Positions 13,773 through 21,615 of a stretch of DNA of 64,000 nucleotides are shown here, piece after piece. Within the stretch, counting starts at the first letter, position 1; each line of letters begins with the position of its first letter. A program made the translations under genes and the position numbers. The notes under the pieces were generated by a model. The model saw nothing but the letters and a program-made list of their open reading frames with translations. It did no database searches and had not been told where the DNA came from. The stretch lies in the NCBI RefSeq assembly GCF_040796495.1, contig NZ_JBFNQN010000006.1, forward strand, positions 186,001 to 250,000, given 5' to 3'. The DNA is from Kineococcus endophyticus. Lineage in GTDB: Bacteria; Actinomycetota; Actinomycetes; Actinomycetales; Kineococcaceae.

Positions 13773-15920
13773 TCACTCGCCGTCGGCGAGCACGAACGGC
13801 CACACCGAGTCCGCGCCCGCCCGCCGCACGAGCCGGGAGGCCACGGTCAGCGTCCAGCCGCTGCGGGTCCGGTCGTCCACGAGCAGCAGGTTCCGGCCCC
13901 GGACGAGGTCGGGGTCGGGGAGTTCGAACCGGCGCGCCACCTGGGCCAGCCGGTGCGCGGAGTTCACGTCCGTCCGCGTCGGGGAGTCGTCGAGCAGACG
14001 GAACGTCGTCACCAGCGGGAGCCCCGTGTACCGCGCGAGACCGTCCGCCAGGTGGGAGACGAGCTGGGGGCGTGAGGCCGAGCACATGGCCACGATCCCG
14101 TCGAGCCCGAGCTCGCGCGCCCAGTCGTCGAGCACGGCGGCCGCGGCGTGCCGCAGAGGGACCGGCGTCTCCTGGTCCGGGGAACCGGGGGCGAAGAGTT
14201 CGCGCACCGCCCCACCCCAGCCGAGGTCGGTCGTCCGGGCCACGGCGCGGCCGACGCCGGGCTGCTCGGCCGGCGCGATCCGCCCCGAGAGCGCGACGTC
14301 CAGGCCCTTCATGCCGGTGGGCCAGACCTTCTTCGGTTCCAGCGGGACGCCGGGCCGGTCCAGGTCCGCCCCGGCCTGCGCCACGGCCGCCTCGTCGACG
14401 GTGAGCGGGACGTCGAAACCCCCGCAGTTGTCGCAGCGCCCGCACGGCGCTGCGTCCGGGTCGTCGAGGGCCCGGCGCAGGAACTCCAGCCGGCACCCCG
14501 TCGTCGTGACGTAGTCGACCATCGCCTGCTGCTCGACCTCGCGGGTCGCGCTGACCCGCGCGTAGCGCTCGGCGTCGTAGGCCCACTCCTGGCCCGTGGC
14601 CTGCCAGCCGCCCTTCACCCGCCGGACGGCGCCGTCGACGTCGAGCACCTTGAGCATGAGTTCGAGGCGGTTGCGCCGCAACGTGACCCGCGTCTCCAGG
14701 GCCTGCGTGGACAGGGGTTCCCCGGCGTCGGCCAGGACGCTGAGCGCGAGGCGCACGTCCTCCTCGGCCGGGAACCCGATCGAGGCGAAGTACCGCCAGA
14801 TGTCGCGGTCCTCGGCGCCCGGCAGCAGCACCACCTCGGCGTTGTCGATGCCGCGGCCCGCACGCCCGACCTGCTGGTAGTAGGCGATGGGGGAACTCGG
14901 TGCCCCCAGGTGCACGACGAACCCCAGGTCGGGCTTGTCGAAACCCATGCCGAGCGCGCTCGTCGCGACGAGCACCTTCACCCTGTCGTTGACGAGGTCG
15001 TCCTCGGCCTGCAGCCGCTCCGCGGACTCCGTCTGCCCGGTGTAGGGGACGGCCTCGATGCCGTGCGAGCGCAGGTGCGCGGCGACGTCGGTGGCCGCCG
15101 ACACCGTCAGCACGTAGATGATCCCCGACCCGGGGAGTTCGGGCAGGTGCTGCACCAGCCACGCGAGCCGGTGGGCGTGCGTGGGCATCCGGACGACGGC
15201 CAGCCGCAACGACTCCCGGTCCAGGGAACCCCGCAGGACCAGCACGTCCTCGAGCGTGCGGGTGCCCGTCACCGACAACTGCTCGGCGACGTCGGCCGTC
15301 ACGCGCGCGTTCGCCGTCGCCGTCGTGGCCAGGACCGGGATCCCGTCGGGCAGGTCGGCCAGCAGCGTCCGGATCCGGCGGTAGTCCGGCCGGAAGTCGT
15401 GACCCCAGTCGGAGACGCAGTGCGCCTCGTCGACCACGAGCAACCCCGTCGTGGCCGCCAGCGGGGGCAGCACCTCGTCGCGGAACCCCGGGTTGTTGAG
15501 GCGTTCGGGGGAGACGAGGAGGACGTCGACGGCGCCCGCGCGGACCTCCTCGTACACCCGGCCCCAGTCGTCGCCGTTGGTCGAGTTCACCGTCACGGCC
15601 CGCACGCCGGCCCGTTCGGCGGCCGCGATCTGGTTGCGCATCAACGCGAGCAGGGGGGAGACGATGACCGTCGGGCCGGACCCGCGGGCGCGCAGCAGGG
15701 CCGTCGCCACGAAGTACACCGCCGACTTGCCCCACCCCGTCCGCTGGACGACCAGGGCCCGGCGCCGGTCGGCCACGAGCGCCTCGATCGCCGTCCACTG
15801 GTCCTCGCGCAGGGCCGCGGCCGGGTCGCCGACGAGGCGGCGCAGGACCTCCTCGGCCTCGGCGCGCAGGTCGGCGCGCGCGTCGGCGCTCACGGGCTGA
15901 GGGACTGCTCCAGCGGACAT
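13773..15920 (-). CDS. RecQ-family ATP-dependent DNA helicase with phosphoribosyltransferase-like C-terminus
   Basis: A 715-residue DNA helicase. Walker A is TGWGKS (K65), the DEAH box is VVDEAHCVSDWGHDFRPDY (164-180), and motif VI is YYQQVGRAGRG near 355. A four-Cys zinc site (TTGCR... CGRCDNCGG, about 475-500) is followed by a linker. It unwinds 3'-tailed DNA in repair. The region after about 560 is not a standard HRDC domain. It ends with NLLLVDDRTRSGWTLTVAS (about 675-695), which resembles the PRPP-binding loop of phosphoribosyltransferases. ATG 15920 is used; the upstream extension is shadow sequence from the divergent gene. No strong ribosome-binding site is visible. Confidence 0.9.
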   Translation of the reverse strand: MSAGAVPQPVSADARADLRAEAEEVLRRLVGDPAAALREDQWTAIEALVADRRRALVVQRTGWGKSAVYFVATALLRARGSGPTVIVSPLLALMRNQIAAAERAGVRAVTVNSTNGDDWGRVYEEVRAGAVDVLLVSPERLNNPGFRDEVLPPLAATTGLLVVDEAHCVSDWGHDFRPDYRRIRTLLADLPDGIPVLATTATANARVTADVAEQLSVTGTRTLEDVLVLRGSLDRESLRLAVVRMPTHAHRLAWLVQHLPELPGSGIIYVLTVSAATDVAAHLRSHGIEAVPYTGQTESAERLQAEDDLVNDRVKVLVATSALGMGFDKPDLGFVVHLGAPSSPIAYYQQVGRAGRGIDNAEVVLLPGAEDRDIWRYFASIGFPAEEDVRLALSVLADAGEPLSTQALETRVTLRRNRLELMLKVLDVDGAVRRVKGGWQATGQEWAYDAERYARVSATREVEQQAMVDYVTTTGCRLEFLRRALDDPDAAPCGRCDNCGGFDVPLTVDEAAVAQAGADLDRPGVPLEPKKVWPTGMKGLDVALSGRIAPAEQPGVGRAVARTTDLGWGGAVRELFAPGSPDQETPVPLRHAAAAVLDDWARELGLDGIVAMCSASRPQLVSHLADGLARYTGLPLVTTFRLLDDSPTRTDVNSAHRLAQVARRFELPDPDLVRGRNLLLVDDRTRSGWTLTVASRLVRRAGADSVWPFVLADGE

Positions 15921-15974
15921 GCCCCGGATGCTGCCACCGTCCTCCGACAGACCGGGCACGGCAGACTCGGGGCT

Positions 15975-16358
15975 GTGGACGACACCGTCGCGGCCCGCCT
16001 GACCACCGAGCGCACCCTCTGGTGCTGCACCCTGCGTCCCGACGGGTCCCCGCACCAGACCCCCGTCTGGTTCGTGCACCTCGCCGGTGCCTTCTGGATC
16101 GGGACGGCGGCCCACAGCGTCAAGGTGCGCAACGTGCGCGCCGACCCGCGCGTCAGCCTCGCCCTGCCCGACGGGGACGCCCCGGTCGTGGCCGAGGGGG
16201 ACGCGGCCGTGCGCACGAGCGGGTACCCCGACGAGGTCGTCGCCGCGTTCGACGCCAAGTACGGCTGGGACGTCCGCGACCCCCTGGGCGACGGGACCGG
16301 GGGGGCGCTGCTCGAGGTCGGCGTGCGGCGCTGGCTCATGGCGGGCACCGCGCACTGA
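15975..16358 (+). CDS. PPOX-class (FMN/F420) pyridoxamine-oxidase-fold protein
   Basis: A 127-residue split-barrel flavoprotein. ERTLWCCTLRPDGSPHQTPVWFVHLAGAF and IGTAAHSVKVRNVRADPRVSLAL are typical of small PPOX enzymes, where S-x-K-x-x-N and R contact the cofactor phosphate. Actinobacterial members often use F420 rather than FMN; the cofactor cannot be decided here. The GTG start is divergent from the helicase gene. A CAGACT box ends 7 nt before it, suggesting a leaderless transcript. Substrate unknown. Confidence 0.82.
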   Translation: MDDTVAARLTTERTLWCCTLRPDGSPHQTPVWFVHLAGAFWIGTAAHSVKVRNVRADPRVSLALPDGDAPVVAEGDAAVRTSGYPDEVVAAFDAKYGWDVRDPLGDGTGGALLEVGVRRWLMAGTAH

Positions 16359-16408
16359 GGACCGTCCCCGCGGCTCAAGCGGTGCGGCGCGCGGGTCGAT
16401 GACCGGAC

Positions 16409-17770
16409 GTGACCTACGTCGCCCACGAGCCGCCCGGGACCGGGCTCGTGCACGAGGACGACCTCGACCGGCACGACGTGGAGGGCTCCTGGGTCGAGTG
16501 GGCCGCCGGCGCCGACCTGGCCGACGAACCGGACGTCGCGCTGCAGCTCCTCGCGGCCCGGCCGCCGGACACCGGTGACGACCCGCAGGCCCTCGCGGCC
16601 GACGAGGCACGACTGCACCTGCTCGCCGGCCGGCCCGACCGGTCGCTGGAGGCGCTGGCCCGGGCGGGTCTGACCGACCTCGCGGCCGCCCCCGCCGAGG
16701 ACCCCCGGTCCGCGCTGCTGGCGGCCTGCCGCGCCGCCGCCGGGGACGGCCGGGCCTACCGCTGGCTGCTCGCCGGCCTGCGCAACCCCGAGTGGGCCGC
16801 CTCCTGGCCGGCCGCCTACGTCGTCGCCGCGGCGGCCGCCGCCCGCGCCGACCACGACACCGCCGACGAGATGTGGACGCGCACCGTCGTCGTCCACGGC
16901 ATCCGCACCCGCCGCTCGCTCCTGCACGCCGCGGTCGCCGCCGTGGCCCGCCGCGACCGCGAGGACCCCGCGACGGCCTGCGCCGACCTCCGGGACGCCG
17001 CCTCCCTCCTCGACGAGGTCCCGCACGGCGTGAGCGCCGACCCCGGACCCGTCCTGGAGGCCGTGGCCGCGCTGCGCGCCCGCGGGGACGGGGAGGGGGC
17101 CCGGCTCCTGCTGCTGGCCGTGGCCCGGGCGACCGCGTCGCACCCGCTCGTCGCCGCCGAGCTGGCGGCCGACCGGGCCCGGTTCGACCGCGCGGCAGGC
17201 GCCGTCGCGCGGGCCCTCGACCGGTCGCTGCGGGACGGCGACGGGGCGGGGGAGCACCGTCCCGCGGCGCTCGCCGTCACGGTCGCGACCGGGATCGCCG
17301 CCTGGGCCCTCGGCGGGCAGCTCGCCGGCGGCCTCGCGACGGAGGCCGTGCTGGCCGGCGTGGTCCTCGCGGTGGCCGCCCTCGTCGCCGGGCCGGTCCT
17401 GGCCCAGACGGTGCGCTCCCGGGGTGCGCGGAGCCGACGCCGCCGCGAGGCCGCCGTCGCGCACCGCGCCCGCGCCCGGCTGTTCACGCGCTGCGCGTGC
17501 GTCGAGACGCCCGTGGTCGCCGGCGCCCACGTCGCGGACCTCCTGCAGGGCCACCTGCGGCGCGTGGGGCCGGGGTCGTCCGCCCTGTCCTTCGTCACCG
17601 CGCGCCTGGTGTCGGCCGCCGACCTCGCGGTGTGCCCGACGACGGGCTTCCTGTGGCTCGTCCCCGCCCGGGCACCCGGCCGCGAGCTGCTGCTGCGGGG
17701 TGCGGTGGCGGCGGGTGCGCCCGCCGAGGAGGTCCCCGGTCAGTCCGTCCCCACCGGGTTCTACCTCTGA
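16409..17770 (+). CDS. Conserved hypothetical protein with tetratricopeptide-like helices and two membrane segments
   Basis: A 453-residue protein I do not recognise. Residues 40-280 are alanine-rich helices resembling degenerate TPR repeats (LHLLAGRPDRSLEALARAG, RADHDTADEMWTRTVV). Two adjacent hydrophobic segments follow at about 290-335 (PAALAVTVATGIAAWALGG and ATEAVLAGVVLAVAALVAG). After a basic stop-transfer region there is a soluble C-terminal domain with conserved-looking Cys residues (LFTRCACVETP, AADLAVCPTTGFLWL). That arrangement could bind metal, but this is not shown. GTG start without a clear ribosome-binding site. It ends just before a ketopantoate-reductase-like gene. Confidence 0.65.
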   Translation: MTYVAHEPPGTGLVHEDDLDRHDVEGSWVEWAAGADLADEPDVALQLLAARPPDTGDDPQALAADEARLHLLAGRPDRSLEALARAGLTDLAAAPAEDPRSALLAACRAAAGDGRAYRWLLAGLRNPEWAASWPAAYVVAAAAAARADHDTADEMWTRTVVVHGIRTRRSLLHAAVAAVARRDREDPATACADLRDAASLLDEVPHGVSADPGPVLEAVAALRARGDGEGARLLLLAVARATASHPLVAAELAADRARFDRAAGAVARALDRSLRDGDGAGEHRPAALAVTVATGIAAWALGGQLAGGLATEAVLAGVVLAVAALVAGPVLAQTVRSRGARSRRRREAAVAHRARARLFTRCACVETPVVAGAHVADLLQGHLRRVGPGSSALSFVTARLVSAADLAVCPTTGFLWLVPARAPGRELLLRGAVAAGAPAEEVPGQSVPTGFYL

Positions 17771-17778
17771 GGTGGTGC

Positions 17779-18840
17779 TTGACTGCCACGGTGCGCTACG
17801 TCGTCATCGGAGCAGGAGCCATCGGCGGAACCCTCGGGGGCCGCCTGGGGCAGCACGGTCACGAGGTCGTCCTCGTCGCCCGTGGTGCGCACGCCGACCG
17901 TCTGCGCGCCAAGGGGTTGCGGCTGCTGACGCCGACCGGGCCCGTCGAGCTGCACGCCCCGGTCGCGAACTCGCCGGCCGACGTCGAGCTCACCCCCGAC
18001 GACGTGCTCGTCCTCGCCGTGAAGGTCCAGGACGCGGCGGGGTTGCTCGCCGACTGGGCCGCCGCCCCCGTCGGGGACTCCACGGCCGGACAGACCCTGC
18101 CCGTCGTCTGCGCGCAGAACGGGGTCGAGGGCGAGCGGCTGGCCCTGCGGTGGTTCCGCCGTGTCGTCGGGGCCTGCGTGTTCCTGCCGGCCAGCCACCT
18201 CGAACCCGGTGTCGTCATCTCCGAGGGCACGCCCGTCTCCGGCGGCCTCGTCCTCGGGCGCTACCCCCACGGCCGGGACGAGCTGGTCGAGGCCATCGCG
18301 GCCGACCTGGCCGCCTCGGGCTTCGCGACCGCCGTCAGCGACGACGTCATGGCCGCCAAGCGGGGCAAGCTGCTCGACAACAGCGGCAACGCCCTCGACG
18401 CCGTGTGCCGGCCCGGGCCGGGCTGGGAGGAGCTGCGGTCGCGGGCCCGCACGGAGGGCGAGGCGGTCCTCGCCGCGGCCGGTGCCCCCGCGCTGACCCG
18501 CGAGCGGGCGCTCCCGCAGCTGGCCGAGCTCGGGTTCGCGACGGCCGAGGTCGCCGGGACGGAGCGCCTGGGCTCCTCGAGCTGGCAGAGCCTGCACCGC
18601 GGCGGCTCCATCGAGACCGACTGGCTGAACGGCGAGATCGTCCACCTCGGCCGCCGGCACGACGTCCCCACCCCCGTCAACGAGGCCCTGCAGCTGCTCG
18701 CGGCGACGTCGGTGCGCGAGGGCCTGGGACCGCGGGCCTTCGACGTGGCGGACGTGCTGGCGCTGGCGGACGGGCACCCGGTCGCGCACACCGGGACGCG
18801 CGCGGGGGAGCCCGCGGCGGTCGGCGCGGAACGGGCCTGA
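17779..18840 (+). CDS. Ketopantoate reductase family protein (2-dehydropantoate 2-reductase-like)
   Basis: A 353-residue NADP-dependent dehydrogenase of the PanE/ApbA family. The Rossmann motif GAGAIGGTLGGRLGQHGHEVVLVAR is at residues 10-35. VLAVKVQD, the QNGVEGE loop and AAKRGKLLDNSGNAL in the C-terminal helical domain supply the family Lys/Asn residues. PanE makes pantoate for coenzyme A, but actinobacteria often carry several paralogues acting on other 2-oxoacids. TTG 17779 is preferred because GAGGTGG lies at correct spacing; GTG 17791 is the alternative. It begins 8 bp after the previous stop and is followed by a VOC protein. Confidence 0.83.
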   Translation: MTATVRYVVIGAGAIGGTLGGRLGQHGHEVVLVARGAHADRLRAKGLRLLTPTGPVELHAPVANSPADVELTPDDVLVLAVKVQDAAGLLADWAAAPVGDSTAGQTLPVVCAQNGVEGERLALRWFRRVVGACVFLPASHLEPGVVISEGTPVSGGLVLGRYPHGRDELVEAIAADLAASGFATAVSDDVMAAKRGKLLDNSGNALDAVCRPGPGWEELRSRARTEGEAVLAAAGAPALTRERALPQLAELGFATAEVAGTERLGSSSWQSLHRGGSIETDWLNGEIVHLGRRHDVPTPVNEALQLLAATSVREGLGPRAFDVADVLALADGHPVAHTGTRAGEPAAVGAERA

Positions 18841-18853
18841 GAGGCTGACCGGC

Positions 18854-19504
18854 ATGCGCGTGGACCACGTCGGCTTCGCCGCCGGGCCGGAGGGCCTGGC
18901 CGAGACCGCCCGGTCCCTGGCGGCGCGGCTCGGGGTGCGGGTCGTCGAGGGGGGCCCCCACCCCCGGTTCGGGACCCGCAACGCGGTCCTCCCGCTGTCC
19001 GAGGGCACCTACGTCGAGGTCGTCGAGGTGCTCGACCACCCCGTCGCCGACAAGGCGCTGTTCGGGCGGGCCGTGCGCGAGCGCACGGAGGCCGGCGGTG
19101 GCTGGTTCGCGTGGAGCGTCCTCGTGGACGACATCGAGAGCTACCGCGACCGGCTCGGCGAGGACATCGAGGAGGGCGTGCGCCGCCGTCCCGACGGGGT
19201 CGAGCTGCGCTGGCGGCAGATCGGCGCTCCCGCCCTCAACACCGAACCCCAGCTGCCCCTGCTCATCGAGTGGGACGGCCCGCAGACCCAGCACCCGTCG
19301 GCGCTGTCGCTGGCCGGGGGGACGAGACTGGCCGGTCTCACCATCGCCGGGCAGCGCTCTCGCGTGCGCCAGTGGCTGGGGCTGTCGCCGGACTTCTCCT
19401 CGGACCGTGTCGAGTTCACCTGGCTCGACGTCGTGGGCAGCCCGCGCGCGACGGGTCTGCGCTCGGTGACGTTCGAGACCACGCGCGGCACCGTCGAGAT
19501 CTGA
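18854..19504 (+). CDS. VOC/glyoxalase-like protein
   Basis: A 216-residue protein with the VOC fold. MRVDHVGFAAG at the start, GTRNAVLPLSEGTYVEVVEVLDHP near residue 40 and a later half with WDG and TWLDVV strands fit the Glyoxalase_3-type group. VOC proteins bind a metal with paired beta-alpha-beta-beta-beta modules and act as lyases, isomerases or dioxygenases. His5 and Glu56/59 are possible ligands. The substrate is unknown. It lies 13 bp after the ketopantoate-reductase-like gene and 12 bp before cardiolipin synthase, in a likely single transcript. Confidence 0.78.
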   Translation: MRVDHVGFAAGPEGLAETARSLAARLGVRVVEGGPHPRFGTRNAVLPLSEGTYVEVVEVLDHPVADKALFGRAVRERTEAGGGWFAWSVLVDDIESYRDRLGEDIEEGVRRRPDGVELRWRQIGAPALNTEPQLPLLIEWDGPQTQHPSALSLAGGTRLAGLTIAGQRSRVRQWLGLSPDFSSDRVEFTWLDVVGSPRATGLRSVTFETTRGTVEI

Positions 19505-19516
19505 GCGCGGACCCGG

Positions 19517-20989
19517 ATGGACTGGCCCGACTGGCTGCCCTCGCTGACGGCGTCGGCCATCGCCCTGCTCGTCGTCGACCTCGTCGTGCGCGTCACGGCT
19601 GTGGCCGTCGTCCCGGTGAACCGGCGGCCGAGCTCGGCCCTGGCGTGGCTGCTGACCATCTTCTTCATCCCCTACGTGGGGGTCGCCGCGTTCCTGCTCA
19701 TCGGCAACCCCAAGCTGCCGCGCGCCCGGCGGCGCAAGCAACGGGAGATCAACCGGCTGATCCTCGACTCCACGAAGGGGATCGACCTCGTCTCGACCGA
19801 CCACCCGTGGCCGCCGTGGCTGACCGGGATCGTCGAGCTGAACCGCAACCTCGGGTCCATGCCGCTCGTCGGCGGGAACTCCGCCGTGCTGTGCGGGGAG
19901 TACGACGAGGCGATCCGCGCGATGGCCCGCAGCATCGACGGTGCCCGCGAGTACGTCCACGTCGAGTTCTACATCATGACCAAGGACCCGACGAGCGAAC
20001 CGTTCTTCACCGCCCTGGAGCGCGCCGTCGAGCGGGGCGTCAAGGTCCGGCTCCTGCTGGACCACGTGGGCTCCCTGCGCTACCCGGGGTACCGGCGGAC
20101 GATCCGCTACCTCGACGACATCGGGGTCGAGTGGCACCCGATGCTGCCGGTGCAGCTGCACAAGCTGAAGTACCAGCGCCCGGACCTGCGCAACCACCGC
20201 AAGCTCCTCGTCGTCGACGGCGACGTGGCGTGGCTGGGGTCGCAGAACGTGCTGGACCGCAGCTACAACAAGCGCGGGAACCTCAAGCGCGGTCTGCAGT
20301 GGCAGGACCTCATGGTCCGGCTCGAGGGTCCGGTCGTCTCCGGGGTCGAGGCGATGTTCATCACCGACTGGTACTCCGAGACGGACGAGCTCCTGGAGTC
20401 CGAGCGCCCGGAGGTGTCCCCGGTGGGTTCCCCCGGCCGGCTGGAGTGCCAGGTGGTGCCGAGCGGCCCGGGGTTCGACGGGGAGAACAACCTCAAGCTG
20501 TTCAACGCGCTGCTGTACTCGGCCCAGCGCCGCATCTCCATCACGAGCCCGTACTTCGTGCCGGACGAGTCGATGCTGTCGGCGATCACCACGGCCGCCG
20601 AGCGCGGCGTCGACGTCGAGCTGTTCGTCTCCGAGCTCGGCGACCAGGCGCTCGTGCACTACGCCGAGTGCTCCTACTACGAGAACCTGCTCCGCGCCGG
20701 TGTGCGGATCTTCCGCTACCCCGCGCCGTACGTGCTGCACGCCAAGCACATGACGGTCGACGAGGAGGTCGCCGTCATCGGTTCCTCCAACATGGACATG
20801 CGCTCGTTCCTGCTCGACCTCGAACTCACGCTCATGGTGTGCGGCCGGGAGTTCTCCGACGACCTGCGCCGCGTCGAGGACGAGTACCGCGCCAAGTGCA
20901 GCGAGCTCACCCTGGAGCAGTGGCTGGCGCGCTCGCGCATGCAGGTCATCAAGGAGAACGTCGCGCGGCTCACGTCCGCGCTGCAGTGA
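19517..20989 (+). CDS. cls: Cardiolipin synthase (phospholipase D family)
   Basis: A 490-residue membrane-bound cardiolipin synthase that joins two phosphatidylglycerol molecules into cardiolipin and glycerol. Two N-terminal membrane helices (about 8-30 and 40-65) precede two PLD domains. The HKD motifs are HRKLLVVDGDVAWLGSQN near residue 227 and HAKHMTVDEEVAVIGSSN near 408. The motif NPKLPRARRRKQRE after the second helix is a typical basic juxtamembrane stretch. Length and domain order match the bacterial ClsA type. Its last 20 bp overlap the convergent gene at 20970. Confidence 0.93.
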   Translation: MDWPDWLPSLTASAIALLVVDLVVRVTAVAVVPVNRRPSSALAWLLTIFFIPYVGVAAFLLIGNPKLPRARRRKQREINRLILDSTKGIDLVSTDHPWPPWLTGIVELNRNLGSMPLVGGNSAVLCGEYDEAIRAMARSIDGAREYVHVEFYIMTKDPTSEPFFTALERAVERGVKVRLLLDHVGSLRYPGYRRTIRYLDDIGVEWHPMLPVQLHKLKYQRPDLRNHRKLLVVDGDVAWLGSQNVLDRSYNKRGNLKRGLQWQDLMVRLEGPVVSGVEAMFITDWYSETDELLESERPEVSPVGSPGRLECQVVPSGPGFDGENNLKLFNALLYSAQRRISITSPYFVPDESMLSAITTAAERGVDVELFVSELGDQALVHYAECSYYENLLRAGVRIFRYPAPYVLHAKHMTVDEEVAVIGSSNMDMRSFLLDLELTLMVCGREFSDDLRRVEDEYRAKCSELTLEQWLARSRMQVIKENVARLTSALQ

Positions 20990-21587
20990 CGCGCCGGACC
21001 CCCAGCGCCGCGAGTTCGAGGTCCGCCAGGTCCGCAACGACGCGTGCGTCCCCCGTCAGCCAGCCCCCGGCCGGATCGGGGTCGACGGCGAGCAGGACCC
21101 GTCCCGGCCTGCGCTGCAACGCCCGCAGCGCGAGCACGCGGTCCCCGGCCGCGGTGCCCGCCAGCCGGCGCGCGTCCCGGGCCCGCGCCGCCCAGCGCAG
21201 GCGCTGCACGACCCGGACCCCCACGACGAGCAGGACCGGCAGCAGCGCCGTCAGCAGCCCGAGGACGGTCGCCAAGTGCAGCACGGCGTCGCGCTGCTCC
21301 CCGGCGGCCCGGGCCAGGGACGCGGCGCTGTCGGCCGACCGGTCCAGCAACCCCGCCACGTCGTCGCCCACGAGCGGGGCGCGACCCAGCGAACCGCCCG
21401 TCGAGCGCAGCCCGTCGGCCAGCGCCGTGGAGCCGTCCGCGAACCGGCGCGCCGGGTCGGCAACACCCGCGACGGCGGCGTGCACGGCCCTGCCGGCCAG
21501 CACCGAGGCGACGACGACGAGCAGGCACCCGGCGTCGCCGACGACCTGCCGGGTCCGGCGCGCGGGGAGGTCGGCGTAGAGGGGCAC
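20970..21587 (-). CDS. Conserved membrane protein of unknown function
   Basis: A 205-residue protein with two likely membrane segments: CLLVVVASVLAGRAVHAAVAG near residue 20 and VLGLLTALLPVLLVVGVRVV near residue 108. The region between them (about 45-105) is Ala/Asp/Ser-rich and probably extracellular. The C-terminal 75 residues are cytoplasmic, basic and helical. The GTG start and good codon bias support it. It overlaps the 3' end of cls on the opposite strand by 20 bp. No family recognised. Confidence 0.68.
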   Translation of the reverse strand: MPLYADLPARRTRQVVGDAGCLLVVVASVLAGRAVHAAVAGVADPARRFADGSTALADGLRSTGGSLGRAPLVGDDVAGLLDRSADSAASLARAAGEQRDAVLHLATVLGLLTALLPVLLVVGVRVVQRLRWAARARDARRLAGTAAGDRVLALRALQRRPGRVLLAVDPDPAGGWLTGDARVVADLADLELAALGVRRVTAART

Positions 21588-21615
21588 CGGTCCAGTCTCG
21601 TTCCGCGGGTGCGGT

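Noticed and set aside
15921-16610. Extended N-terminus of the RecQ-like helicase
   Set aside because: It is the complement of the divergent PPOX gene and has no helicase-like sequence.
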